Of a stretch of 64,000 nt of DNA, positions 45,501-53,810 are shown one piece after another. Numbering within the stretch: position 1 is the first letter of the stretch; every line of letters begins with the position of its first letter. Position numbers and translations under genes: made by a program. The notes below the pieces were generated by a model that saw only the letters and a program-made list of their open reading frames with translations, was not told where the DNA came from and searched no databases. The DNA is from Myxococcus hansupus (GTDB taxonomy: Bacteria; Myxococcota; Myxococcia; Myxococcales; Myxococcaceae). The stretch covers positions 1,302,001 through 1,366,000 of the forward strand of contig NZ_CP012109.1 of NCBI RefSeq assembly GCF_000280925.3. Direction: 5' to 3'.

Positions 45501-45785
45501 TTGGGCTTCGAGCTGGCGGCGGCCTACGAGGCGCAGGGCGACGAGGGCAAGGCGCTCTTCCACTACCAGCGGGTGGCGGCGATGGACGCGAAGTACCGCG
45601 ACGTGAGCGGGCACGTGTCCCGGCTTGCCGCGACGGTGGCGCCGGTGGAGGATCTGGTCCCGATGCCTTCCACCAACGGGGCCAAGGCCAGCAGCGCGCC
45701 CGCACCCGCGGGGGCCGCGGCACCCACCACGACTCCGATTCCAGCGGCTGGCGCGTCCAAGGCGCGCAAGGTCGGCTACCTGTAG
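42543..45785 (+). CDS. sgmX: TPR protein SgmX, activator of type IV pilus formation (MglA effector)
   Basis: A 1080-residue cytoplasmic protein. Residues ~1-290 hold about eight TPR repeats (for example AKGAYDKAIKEYQKVLEVDP, GDQKRALAKLQVCFKADG). An Ala/Pro linker spans ~296-338, followed by more TPRs to ~430 (YGLHDKALEHLRKVFSVDPEN). Residues ~450-775 are a very acidic, low-complexity region with EPVSYE hexapeptide repeats. TPRs return at ~776-1032 (QGLFEEAREILETVMIAFPGH, MGLLDDALHEFDVARQG, QGDEGKALFHYQRVAAMD). In M. xanthus, MglA-GTP recruits SgmX to the leading pole, where it stimulates pilus formation. The assignment rests on TPR architecture plus position downstream of pilQ-efp-accBC, which matches the M. 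xanthus order as I recall it. Confidence 0.88.
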   Translation: MDKNKIIEAAAKLVAKGAYDKAIKEYQKVLEVDPKDIRVLQKMGELYQKKNDNPQAAHFFTKVAESYSSDGFFLKAVALYKQVLKLNPNLLEVNLKLAELHQQLGLMSEAMAYFQIVANHYDKAGDTKSSLDTLKKMVDLDPENVASKIKLAELYARENMTREAAQEFKRAAEYLKRNSRADDWLRVAERLSALEPDNLPLSKELATSYLQRGDQKRALAKLQVCFKADGRDVETLTLLAQAFQGLGQTSKTVSVYKELAKIHQERGRLTESEAVWTQIEVLDPQDPDLLARRAPEPAPAPAAPQPTAAPQPAPRPAAPQPAAAAPAPAPVAPPPPAGMGREQLSKLLTETDVYVKYGLHDKALEHLRKVFSVDPENLDAHEKAYQIYVASGNMAQASEQLLNVLRLCTRSAEVQRAQPYLATILQENPAHPEVPAFLSVLRTEGPVVAAPSPVSMVESVGEDAILVDSSDDEILVAPPPEDALLHPPGDELALATLPSSDSDEVIEEDSDSTVISEEALVGEAITSGEFEVYGSTEPEDLAAASVDETLVTDDSGLGLSDEPGLGFTDDEPLVASGDEDLAGATAYSLDDESLVDDGTATSMEGLSLGDEDEPQPTQMHAPSQALLDEASPDTLQLPTFDDEAPPPLGMEDVPTRVGAAPLTAADLDEDPFGGPALGDPLEFEEPTASHAIVVDDEPVVEEPAVEEAADLVADEEPEPVSYEEPVAYEEPLSYEEPVSYDEPAPEAEAAPVAEAEAEAEAESAPDEEEPAAEECDEASFFLDQGLFEEAREILETVMIAFPGHARASELMERLEAAEAGGAAEAGPSEPAHIPSVQPVTDALDDEPAEATTGERDAFDLAAELAGEIDNFGDDAGATPLPAEEDFQYSVEEVFSEFKKSLAKVVKPEDVDTHYDLGIAYKEMGLLDDALHEFDVARQGSVGTKRELDCITMMGMLQLLRGDAVAAVEAFREGLGNPNATGEAAKALGFELAAAYEAQGDEGKALFHYQRVAAMDAKYRDVSGHVSRLAATVAPVEDLVPMPSTNGAKASSAPAPAGAAAPTTTPIPAAGASKARKVGYL
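44694..44771 (+). repeat. EP(V/L)(S/A)Y(E/D) hexapeptide repeats in SgmX
   Basis: Four consecutive in-frame 18-bp units encode EPVSYE, EPVAYE, EPLSYE, EPVSYD, followed by EP. They lie in the acidic disordered part of the protein. Confidence 0.9.
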
Positions 45786-45812
45786 TTGCACCCCCCGAGG
45801 TCCGGCGAGCCC

Positions 45813-46757
45813 ATGACTACGTACCTGGACTTCTTCGAGCTGACCCAGGAGCCCTTCTCCAACGCTCCGGTCAGCCGCTTCTATTACAACTCCGCCCAGC
45901 ACTCGCAGGCGCTCACCCGGTTGATGCACGCGGTGAGCTACATGAAGGGCCTGTCCATCCTCGTCGGTGACATCGGCGCGGGAAAGACGACGCTGGCCCG
46001 CCGCATGCTCGACTCGCTTCCGGAGTCCGAGTACGAGGCCGCGCTGCTGGTCATCATCCACTCGGGCATCACCGCCAACTGGCTGCTGCGCCGCATCGCG
46101 CTCCAACTGGGCGTGGAGAACCCCGCGCAGGAGAAGCTGGCGCTGCTGTCGCAGCTCTACCAGCGGCTGCTCCAAATCTATGAGTCCGGCAAGAAGGCCG
46201 TCGTGCTCATCGACGAGGCGCAGATGCTGGAGACGCGCGAGCTGATGGAGGAGTTCCGGGGGCTGCTCAACCTGGAAGTCCCCGAGCGCAAGCTCATCTC
46301 CTTCGTCTTCTTCGGCCTGCCGGAGATTGAAAAGAACCTGAAGCTGGACGCGCCGCTCGCGCAGCGCGTGGCCATGCGCTACCGGCTGGAGCCCTTCACC
46401 GCCGAGTCCACCGAGGCCTACGTCAAGCACCGCCTCCGGCTCGCGGGTTGCCCGCGGATGCCCTTCAGTCCCGAGGCGCTGCTGGCCGTACACCAGCACT
46501 CCTCCGGCTCGCCCCGCGTCATCAACACCCTGTGTGACAACGCGCTCTTCGAGGCGTTCCTGGCGCGCGAGCAGACGGTGTCCGCGGAGCTGGTCCACCG
46601 CATCGGGAAGAACCTGGGCCTGCTCGGGGTGAACACGGCCACCGGGCAGGCAGCCGAGCGGCCGAACGCTCCCGCGTCGGCGCTCCCCAGGACGACGAGC
46701 AGCAAGGTGGACCTCGCGGAGATCGACCGCTACCTCGAAGGGCTGGGTAAACTGTAG
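45813..46757 (+). CDS. ExeA/GspA-type AAA ATPase
   Basis: A 314-residue ATPase starting at ATG 45813 (MTTYLDFFELTQEPFSNAP), the usual 'yl..f.l...PF...pd' opening of the ExeA/GspA family. Walker A is GDIGAGKTTLARRML, Walker B AVVLIDEAQMLE and sensor 1 LISFVFFGLPEIE, with a C-terminal GSPRVINTLCDNALFEAF motif. Aeromonas ExeA works with ExeB in assembling the ExeD secretin through peptidoglycan; this protein lacks the transmembrane and peptidoglycan-binding domains of ExeA, so only the ATPase part is shared. It lies 27 nt after sgmX and directly before tamB, which makes a role at the envelope or pilus pole plausible but unproven. Confidence 0.88.
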   Translation: MTTYLDFFELTQEPFSNAPVSRFYYNSAQHSQALTRLMHAVSYMKGLSILVGDIGAGKTTLARRMLDSLPESEYEAALLVIIHSGITANWLLRRIALQLGVENPAQEKLALLSQLYQRLLQIYESGKKAVVLIDEAQMLETRELMEEFRGLLNLEVPERKLISFVFFGLPEIEKNLKLDAPLAQRVAMRYRLEPFTAESTEAYVKHRLRLAGCPRMPFSPEALLAVHQHSSGSPRVINTLCDNALFEAFLAREQTVSAELVHRIGKNLGLLGVNTATGQAAERPNAPASALPRTTSSKVDLAEIDRYLEGLGKL

Positions 46758-46762
46758 CGGCT

Positions 46763-49700
46763 TTGTCCTCTCAGAGCCGCCACGGTGCGCGCAGGGCGCT
46801 GCTGTTGGTGCTCCTCGTCTTGTCGGGGAGCGTGCTCCTGTTGCGCATGCCGGAGACCTGGGAGCTGGCCTGCACGTTGGGCCGCAGGCACCTGCCGGAA
46901 GTGATGGGGTTGGATGTCGGGCTCGGCCGCTGCGAGTTGGATCCGCTCGGCTCCCGCGTGGTGGTGCACGGCTTCTCGCTCTTCCTTCCGGGCACGGATA
47001 CGCCGCTGGTGGCGGTGGACCGGGCGGAGGTGCAGCTTGGATTCCTGCAGCCCCTGCGCGGCCGGCTGACGCTGGCGAGCGTGAAGGCGTCGCGTCCTCG
47101 GGTGGTGCTCGACCTGTCGCGACCGAGCGCGCCGAAGGAGCCAAAGCCGGCCTTCTGTTTCCTGGAGCCGTTGGAGCACCTGCGCGTGGCGAAGCTGGAC
47201 ATCGCCGGCGCAGAGCTGCGGCTCGCGCTGCCAGAGGGGCGGCGCGTGGAGGTGGACGAGCTGAACGTCCATTGGGACGAACAGTGGGGCGTCATCGAGC
47301 TCGACGTGGAGGCCCGGCGTGGGCTCGTACGCCTGGGGCCGGATGGGCGGGAGCTGACGCTGGGGCAGCTCGTGGTCGCGGGCGCGCTCGACCCGGATGA
47401 AGCCCTGTTGGAGCTGGAGCGCGCGGAGGTGTCACTGGACGACATCACCACCACCGTGTCGGGCCGCGTGGACTCGCTGTGTTCGCCGCGGCTGGCCCTG
47501 GACGCGCAGGTGTTCCTCCCGCTGCGCTCGCTCTATCAGGCCCGGTTGATTCCCAGTCCCGCGACGGGACACCTCTGGACGCGTGTCTCCATCGCGGGAA
47601 AGGCGGAGTCCCCCGCGGTGTCCCTGGAGCTGTCGGGCAACAGCCTGGGCTATGCGCAGTTCGGGCCGACGAACCTCAGCGCGCGCCTGTCATATTCGGG
47701 GGACGAGGTCCTCCTGGAGGACGTCACCATCCCCGTGGGCGCGGGCAAGGTCCACGCGACGGGGCGCCTGGGCCTCACGCCCACCTTCCCGCTGGAGGTG
47801 ACGCTCGCGACGGAGGACGCGTCGCTGGGCCGCATCCTGGACCGTGCGGGCGTGAAGGGCTCCTGGGTGGACTTCCCGGCGACGCTGGACGCGCACCTGA
47901 CGGGCAACCTGCTGCCGAAGTTCTCGTTGTCGGGGCCGTTGGACCTGCGCACGGGCCGCTTCGTGCTGGCCACGCACGCATTCGACACGCAGCCCCGAGA
48001 CGGGCTCACCATCCTGTCCTTCGAGAAGGGACGGGCGCAGGCGCAGGTGAAGATTCAGCCGGACCGCGTGGCCTTCAGCAACGTCTCGGTGGAGACGGGC
48101 CACTCGAAGGTGACGGCGGATGTGGCGCTGCTGCTCTCCGGTGGGCTGGGCCTGGACATCCACGGGAAGGGCGACGTGGACCTGGCGGACTTCGGCCACA
48201 TCGCGGGCCTGCCCTGGGCCGGACGCGGGAGCGCCACGTACACGATTACGGGCCCCGCCGCGGACGTGAAGGTGGAAGCGGGGTTGTCCTTCCGCGACTT
48301 CGAGTTCTGGAACCTGTCGCTGGGCGTGCTGCAGGGGAAGCTGGGCTACAAGGACAACGTGCTGACGTTCCCCTCCTTCTCCGGACAGAAGGGGCGCACG
48401 CCGTACTACGGCAAGGCCGGGGTGAACTTCGGGCGGCTGCTCAACCTCCGCTTGGAGGTGAATGTCCCGCAGGGCCGCTCCGAGGACCTGGTGGACGTGG
48501 TGGCGGGGCTGAGCCCCTCGCTCGCGGTGATGCAGGGCACGTTGGGTGGGACGGTCTCCGGCCGCGTCGAGGTGGACAGCCCCGTGGAGAAGCTGGAGGG
48601 GCTGGTGGCCTTCGACCTGAAGGACACCACCTACTACGGGCGGCGCATGGGCGACGGGGAGACCCGGCTGCGCTTCGTGGACGGCAAGGCCATGGTGCTG
48701 GAGCGCACCACCCTCACGGGCCCGTTGGGCCGCACGTGGGCGGAGGGCACGTTCACCTTCGCGGGCGGCCTGGACTACCGCTTCGGAGGTGACGGGCTGT
48801 CGCTGGCGGAAGCCGTGGACCCGGAGCTCGCCGGACGCATGGGCATCCAGGGGACGATGGTGATGGACGGCGTCGTGTCCGGCACCGCCGACGTGCCCGT
48901 GGTGGACATGACGCTGCGCGCGCCGCGCGTCACCTTCGCCGAGCGGAACCTGGGCGCCATGGACCTCACCGGGAAGATGGTGGGGAAGAACTTCGAGGTG
49001 TGGGGCCATCCCTTCCGGGACGCGAAGGGCCGCATCCTCATGAAGGTGCAGGAAGGGTGGCCCTACGAAGCCCAGGGCTCCTTCGCCCTGCCGGAGATTC
49101 GCCCGCTGCTGCCGGACGCGCCGATGTGGGCGGGCGTCAGCGGTTCGCTCGCGGGCACGGTGACCTCCAAGGGGTTGCTGCTGGAGCTGGCCGGGTCGCA
49201 GGTGAACGCCACCGTGGAGCGGCTGGCCCTCTCGCGCGACGACCTGAGAGGGGAGAACGCCGGGCCCATCGTGCTCGCCTACGCGGGGGGCCGCACGGAC
49301 GTGCAGCCCTTCCGTTTCAAAGGGCAGCATGTGGACCTGACGCTCGGCGGCTGGATGAGCCAGCGCGGATTGGACGTCACGCTGCGCGGTGGGCTGGACG
49401 TGCGCCTGCTGGAGTCGCTGATGCCGTCCATGGTGGAGCGGGCCTCCGGGCGCGTCACCGTGGACGCGGGGGCCTCCGGCACGCTGGACAAGCCCTCCGT
49501 GATGGGGACCGCCGAGTTGTTCGACATGCGGCTGGCCATGCGCGACTGGCCCGTCCAGGTGCGCAACATGTCCGGGCGCGTGGAGATGACGGGCCAGCGG
49601 GTGCTGGTGGAGCACCTGCAGGGGCAAATCAACGAAGGCCGGGTGTCCGCGCGTGGCGACGTGCGGCTGGAGCGCTTCCTGCCGAAGCGACTGGGCCTCA

Positions 49701-50695
49701 CGGTGCAGTTGGACGAGGTGCCCTACCGCTTCACGGAGGACCTGCCCGCGACCTACTCCGGCCTGCTCCAGGTGGTGGGGCCGCCCAAGGGCTTCACCGT
49801 CACCGGCGGCATCGACATCGTGAAGATGCGCTACCAGAAGGCGCTGGACGTGGAGTCGCTGCTGAAGACGCTCCAGAAGCGCACCTCGCACCCGGCGGCG
49901 TTGAGCTCCGCGTCCGCTTCGGGCGAGCCGCCCAAGCCCTGGGTCCTCTGGGACGTGAACGTGCACTTCGGTGACGTCCGGGTGGACAACAACCTGGCCA
50001 AGGCGCGGCTGCTCGGCGACGTGCGGCTGACGGGGACGGACCTGCGGCCGGGGTTGCTCGGCCGGGTGGAGCTGGCGGAGGGCAGCCAGGCGTTCTTCCG
50101 CAACAACCCCTTCACCATCAACCAGGGGCAGCTCGAGTTCCAGGACGCGACGCAAATCGACCCCGTCTTCGAGGTCCAGGCCCAGACGCTGGTGCGTGAG
50201 TTCGTCGTCCGGTTGCACGCCTTCGGCAAGGTGGCGGACCCCCAGATTCTGCTTTCATCCGAGCCCGCGCTGGTGGAGGGGGACATCATCTCCCTGCTGA
50301 CCCTCGGGTTCACCTCCTCGGACCAGGACACGGCGGCCTCGGCGGGCGCCGGGCTGGCGGCCGAGGCCCTCTTCAACGTGTCGGGGCTGGACCGGCAACT
50401 CCAGCGGTTCCTTCCCAGCAATCCGGTGTTGAGAGATTTGTCCCTTCAGATTTCGACCACCTATAACGACGCCACCCGGCAAGCGGAGCCGACCGCGCAA
50501 CTGGAGTCGAAGTTCCTGAGCGAGCAGCTTAAAATCGGCATGACGCAACCCGTGAGCGGGCGCGGCACGCGGGCGCGGGCCGAGTACCGTTTCGATGACC
50601 GACTCTCCGCGCAGGCCCAGTGGGACAACGAGAACAACGAAGCCTCGTTTGGAAACCTCGGGCTCGAGCTGAAGCTGAGCTGGGAGGTCGAGTAG
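46763..50695 (+). CDS. tamB: TamB-like translocation and assembly protein
   Basis: A 1310-residue AsmA/TamB-family protein. The start is a TTG at 46763 and is uncertain; a hydrophobic anchor (RRALLLVLLVLSGSVLLLRMP) requires a start before about residue 10. The rest is a long beta-rich shaft spanning the periplasm (repeats such as GKVHATGRLGL, GLGLDIHGKGDVDLADFGHI). The C-terminal DUF490/TamB domain is clear: GLLGRVELAEGSQAFFRNNPFTINQGQLEF, then VVRLHAFGKVADPQILLSSEPAL and the final barrel-like YRFDDRLSAQAQWDNENN. TamB-type proteins move phospholipids or assist outer-membrane protein insertion with TamA. It overlaps the tamA-like gene at its 3' end. Confidence 0.9.
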   Translation: MSSQSRHGARRALLLVLLVLSGSVLLLRMPETWELACTLGRRHLPEVMGLDVGLGRCELDPLGSRVVVHGFSLFLPGTDTPLVAVDRAEVQLGFLQPLRGRLTLASVKASRPRVVLDLSRPSAPKEPKPAFCFLEPLEHLRVAKLDIAGAELRLALPEGRRVEVDELNVHWDEQWGVIELDVEARRGLVRLGPDGRELTLGQLVVAGALDPDEALLELERAEVSLDDITTTVSGRVDSLCSPRLALDAQVFLPLRSLYQARLIPSPATGHLWTRVSIAGKAESPAVSLELSGNSLGYAQFGPTNLSARLSYSGDEVLLEDVTIPVGAGKVHATGRLGLTPTFPLEVTLATEDASLGRILDRAGVKGSWVDFPATLDAHLTGNLLPKFSLSGPLDLRTGRFVLATHAFDTQPRDGLTILSFEKGRAQAQVKIQPDRVAFSNVSVETGHSKVTADVALLLSGGLGLDIHGKGDVDLADFGHIAGLPWAGRGSATYTITGPAADVKVEAGLSFRDFEFWNLSLGVLQGKLGYKDNVLTFPSFSGQKGRTPYYGKAGVNFGRLLNLRLEVNVPQGRSEDLVDVVAGLSPSLAVMQGTLGGTVSGRVEVDSPVEKLEGLVAFDLKDTTYYGRRMGDGETRLRFVDGKAMVLERTTLTGPLGRTWAEGTFTFAGGLDYRFGGDGLSLAEAVDPELAGRMGIQGTMVMDGVVSGTADVPVVDMTLRAPRVTFAERNLGAMDLTGKMVGKNFEVWGHPFRDAKGRILMKVQEGWPYEAQGSFALPEIRPLLPDAPMWAGVSGSLAGTVTSKGLLLELAGSQVNATVERLALSRDDLRGENAGPIVLAYAGGRTDVQPFRFKGQHVDLTLGGWMSQRGLDVTLRGGLDVRLLESLMPSMVERASGRVTVDAGASGTLDKPSVMGTAELFDMRLAMRDWPVQVRNMSGRVEMTGQRVLVEHLQGQINEGRVSARGDVRLERFLPKRLGLTVQLDEVPYRFTEDLPATYSGLLQVVGPPKGFTVTGGIDIVKMRYQKALDVESLLKTLQKRTSHPAALSSASASGEPPKPWVLWDVNVHFGDVRVDNNLAKARLLGDVRLTGTDLRPGLLGRVELAEGSQAFFRNNPFTINQGQLEFQDATQIDPVFEVQAQTLVREFVVRLHAFGKVADPQILLSSEPALVEGDIISLLTLGFTSSDQDTAASAGAGLAAEALFNVSGLDRQLQRFLPSNPVLRDLSLQISTTYNDATRQAEPTAQLESKFLSEQLKIGMTQPVSGRGTRARAEYRFDDRLSAQAQWDNENNEASFGNLGLELKLSWEVE

Positions 50696-53600
50696 CCCGC
50701 GCCCTGGTGCTGCTGGCGCTGGGGCTCTGCGTCCTCTTCACGCTCCCAGCGCACGCTCGGGGCGACGACGGCAGCGCGTTCGGCGCCGAGGTCGTCGCGG
50801 TGGAGCTGCACCTGCCTGGCGGGGCGGACGCGCAGGGCTTGAGCGAACTGGTGGCGGTGCGCAAGGGGCAGACGCTGACGCCGGGCGCGGTGCGACGCTC
50901 GGTGGAGCGGCTGTGGGCCACGGGCCGTTTCACGGACGTGGTGGCGCGCACGGAGGCCGTGAAGGGCGGGGTGCGGCTGATGTTCCAGTTGACGCCGGTG
51001 GCGCGGCTGGCGCGGCTGCGTTTCGAGAGCAACGGCGTGCTGTCGGACGGAGAGCTCCTGGAGGCCAGTGGCCTGCTCGAAGGCGGGCCGCTGGACGCGG
51101 AGGAGCTGGACGGCGCGGTGGCGGCCGTCCTCCAGGCCTACCAGCGCAAGGGCTACGACGCGACGAAAGTCACGGTGACGCAGGAGCCGGTGACGAATGG
51201 CATCGCGGTGGTGTTCACCGTCACCGAAGGGCTGCCCACCCGGGTGCGACAGGTGACCTTCTCCGGCAGCCCGGGCTTGCCGCTGCAGCGGTTGCTGGCG
51301 GTGCTGGAGCTCCAGCCCGGGCAGGTGTTCGACCGGGCACGGCTCACCGGCTCGCTGGACCACCTGCGCACGTTGATGCGTGAAGAGGGGTACTGGCGCG
51401 CGCAGGTGGGGGCGCCCGCGGTGATGGTGGAAGGAAGCTTCGCGTCGGTGGCGGTGCCGTTGGCGGCGGGGCCCAAGTACATGCTGCGCTTCCATGGCAA
51501 CCGGCACTTCCCCCAGGAGGTGCTGCAGCGCGTGCTGGCGCATGACGTCTCGGAGCCCATGGACGAGGTGGTCGCGGGCCGCCTGGCGCGCCGCGTGGAG
51601 GTCTTCTACCGGTACCGGGGCTTCCTCGACGTGCGGGTGCGGCCCCGTGAAGTGCTCCGGCCCGACGGTGAGGCGGCGGCGCTGGTGTTCGACGTGGAGG
51701 AGGGGCACGTGACGCGCGTCTCCGACGTGCGCTTCCTCGGCAACGCGGGGCTGCCCGCGGACACATTGCGCGCGTTGCTGTCGGGACGGGTGTTGGCGGG
51801 CATGGCGCGGCCAGAGCTGGAGCTGCCGATGCGCGATGACCCGATGGACACGGAGGGGCGCCACGGTGCGGCCCTGCCCGGTGTCGCGCCGCCGCCGCCA
51901 CCCTCCACGGTGTACGTGGAGGACGCGTGGCAGGAGGCCGTGGACGCCATGAACGAGGTCTACCGCGAGCAGGGCTACCTCTCCGCGGCGGTGTCCTTCC
52001 GTGGGTTGACGGTGGACGTGAAGGCGCGCACGGCGGTCGCGGACTTCGACGTGGTGGAAGGCCCTCAAGCGAAGCTGGTGAAGGTGGTGTTCGAGGGTGT
52101 GCCGGCGGGCCTGTCCTCGTGGGCCATGGGGCGCCGCGTGAGCGAGGGCGAGCCGCTGAGCTTCGACGCGGTGGAGTCCTCGCGCCAGGTGCTCGAGCAG
52201 GAGCTGGGGCGGCAGGGCTACCTCTTCGCGCGCGTCACCACGGAGACGGGCGTGGTCGAGGACGGTACGCAGGCGACCGTCATCTTCCGCGCGGACGCGG
52301 GCCCCCAGGTGAAGGTGGGCAAGATTCTGGTGCAGGGGCTGACGCGCACCGACCCGGACCTGGTGCTTGCCAACCTGGCGATGGTGGAGGGCAAGCCCGT
52401 CTCATTGGACGAGCTGACGGAAGGGCAGCGCCGGCTGGCCCGGCTTGGCGTGTTCCGCCAGGTGGACGTTGCGCTGGCCGACCCGACCCGGCGCGAGGAC
52501 ACCAAGGACGTGATGGTGTCCGTCCAGGAGCGGCCCCGGTTGGATGGCCAGGTGTCCGGTGGCTACTTCCTGGTGGACGGTCCCCGAATCACCCTGGACA
52601 CGGCGTATCGCAACCTCGACGGCCTGGGGCTCAGCCTGCTGGCGCGAGGGAAGATCAACTACGCGGGCTGGGGCGCGGAAGCGCTGTCCCGGGACAGGCG
52701 CATCGCGTGTCAGCAGGTGGTGCCCGGAGGCGGTCCGGCGCCGGGCTGTGACTTGGAGCTCCAGGGCCTCAACGGCTTTGGCGGCCGGGGCAACCTCGCG
52801 CTGGCGCAGCCGCGGCTGTTCTTCCTGTTGCCGTTCCAGGTGGGCGCCCGGTTGGACTTGATTGGCGAGCGCATCCACCGGCCCTCCTACGTGTCCTCGC
52901 GGTTCGCCGCGGCGGCGGCCACGGACTGGGCGGTGTCGTCGTGGCTCAACGTGTCGCTGTCGTACGAAGTGGAGAACAACCAGCTTCGCTCGCGTGCGGG
53001 CGTGCTGGAGTTGCTCAACCGCGCCGACCAGGAGCGGTTGCGCTATCCGTTCGGCGACTTCGCGCTGCACTCGCTGCGGCCCGCGGCCACGCTCGACTTC
53101 CGCGACGACCCGGCCAACCCGCGGCGCGGCGTGGTGTTCGTCTCCAGCGCGGAGTTCACCCGGGGCTTGAGCGTGCGCCCCACGGACGTCGCCGGCAACC
53201 GCGTGGACGCGTACCCCATCGACGGCGTGAAGCTGTCCGGCAGCCTGAGCGGATACATCCCCCTGGGGCGCCGGGCGAGTGTGGCGCTGTCCGCGCGCGC
53301 GGGCACCATCCTCCCGCTGCAGGACCAGGCGCAGGCCATCGGCTCGAAGCTGTTCTACCTGGGCGGTTCGTCGAGCCTTCGGGGCTTCCGCGAGGACGGC
53401 GTGTTGCCCGAGGACGTGCGCGGGGCCTTGGGACAGCGCCTGCGGGACTGCCGGGCGCTGATTTCGCCCGCGGGGTGCTCGGCGGAGCTGAAGGCCGTCC
53501 TCGCGGGGCAGGTGCCCACGAGCCAGGGCGGCGAACTCTTCACGCTGGGGAAGGCGGAGCTGCGCCTGCCGGCCTTGTCCTCCGTGGACCTGGGCCTGTT

Positions 53601-53793
53601 CTTCGAGGCGGGCAACCTGTGGCTGGATCGGACGCAGTTCGACCCGGGCCGGCTGCGCTACGCGGCGGGCGCGGGCCTGCGCTACGTGACGCCCGTGGGC
53701 CCGCTGGCCTTCGACGTGGGCTTCAACCTGGACCCGGACGAGTCCATCAACGAGGCCACCACGCAGTTCCACTTCAGCATCGGCACGTTCTGA
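50620..53793 (+). CDS. tamA: TamA/BamA-type Omp85 outer-membrane assembly protein
   Basis: Up to 1057 residues, depending on the start. The GTG at 50620 overlaps tamB by 76 nt but keeps the basic n-region (GGRVARALVLLALGLCVLFTL) of the signal peptide; GTG 50707 would remove it. A good Shine-Dalgarno (GGGAGG at 50682) points to a start near 50692, where no standard start codon exists, so the exact start is open. About five POTRA domains follow (PGAVRRSVERLWATGRFTDVV, FYRYRGFLDVRVR, AVESSRQVLEQELGRQGYLF, LTEGQRRLARLGVFRQV). The barrel begins near residue 650 and has the L6 loop motif GGSSSLRGFRE. It forms the outer-membrane partner of TamB. The domain count is more like BamA than the usual three-POTRA TamA. 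Confidence 0.9.
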   Translation: MGQREQRSLVWKPRARAEAELGGRVARALVLLALGLCVLFTLPAHARGDDGSAFGAEVVAVELHLPGGADAQGLSELVAVRKGQTLTPGAVRRSVERLWATGRFTDVVARTEAVKGGVRLMFQLTPVARLARLRFESNGVLSDGELLEASGLLEGGPLDAEELDGAVAAVLQAYQRKGYDATKVTVTQEPVTNGIAVVFTVTEGLPTRVRQVTFSGSPGLPLQRLLAVLELQPGQVFDRARLTGSLDHLRTLMREEGYWRAQVGAPAVMVEGSFASVAVPLAAGPKYMLRFHGNRHFPQEVLQRVLAHDVSEPMDEVVAGRLARRVEVFYRYRGFLDVRVRPREVLRPDGEAAALVFDVEEGHVTRVSDVRFLGNAGLPADTLRALLSGRVLAGMARPELELPMRDDPMDTEGRHGAALPGVAPPPPPSTVYVEDAWQEAVDAMNEVYREQGYLSAAVSFRGLTVDVKARTAVADFDVVEGPQAKLVKVVFEGVPAGLSSWAMGRRVSEGEPLSFDAVESSRQVLEQELGRQGYLFARVTTETGVVEDGTQATVIFRADAGPQVKVGKILVQGLTRTDPDLVLANLAMVEGKPVSLDELTEGQRRLARLGVFRQVDVALADPTRREDTKDVMVSVQERPRLDGQVSGGYFLVDGPRITLDTAYRNLDGLGLSLLARGKINYAGWGAEALSRDRRIACQQVVPGGGPAPGCDLELQGLNGFGGRGNLALAQPRLFFLLPFQVGARLDLIGERIHRPSYVSSRFAAAAATDWAVSSWLNVSLSYEVENNQLRSRAGVLELLNRADQERLRYPFGDFALHSLRPAATLDFRDDPANPRRGVVFVSSAEFTRGLSVRPTDVAGNRVDAYPIDGVKLSGSLSGYIPLGRRASVALSARAGTILPLQDQAQAIGSKLFYLGGSSSLRGFREDGVLPEDVRGALGQRLRDCRALISPAGCSAELKAVLAGQVPTSQGGELFTLGKAELRLPALSSVDLGLFFEAGNLWLDRTQFDPGRLRYAAGAGLRYVTPVGPLAFDVGFNLDPDESINEATTQFHFSIGTF

Positions 53794-53810
53794 GGACGGG
53801 GAGGGTGCGC

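Noticed and set aside
42507-47144. 1545-residue open frame on the minus strand
   Set aside because: It lies antisense to sgmX, the ExeA-like gene and part of tamB, is Arg/Leu/Val-rich low complexity and crosses real gene boundaries.
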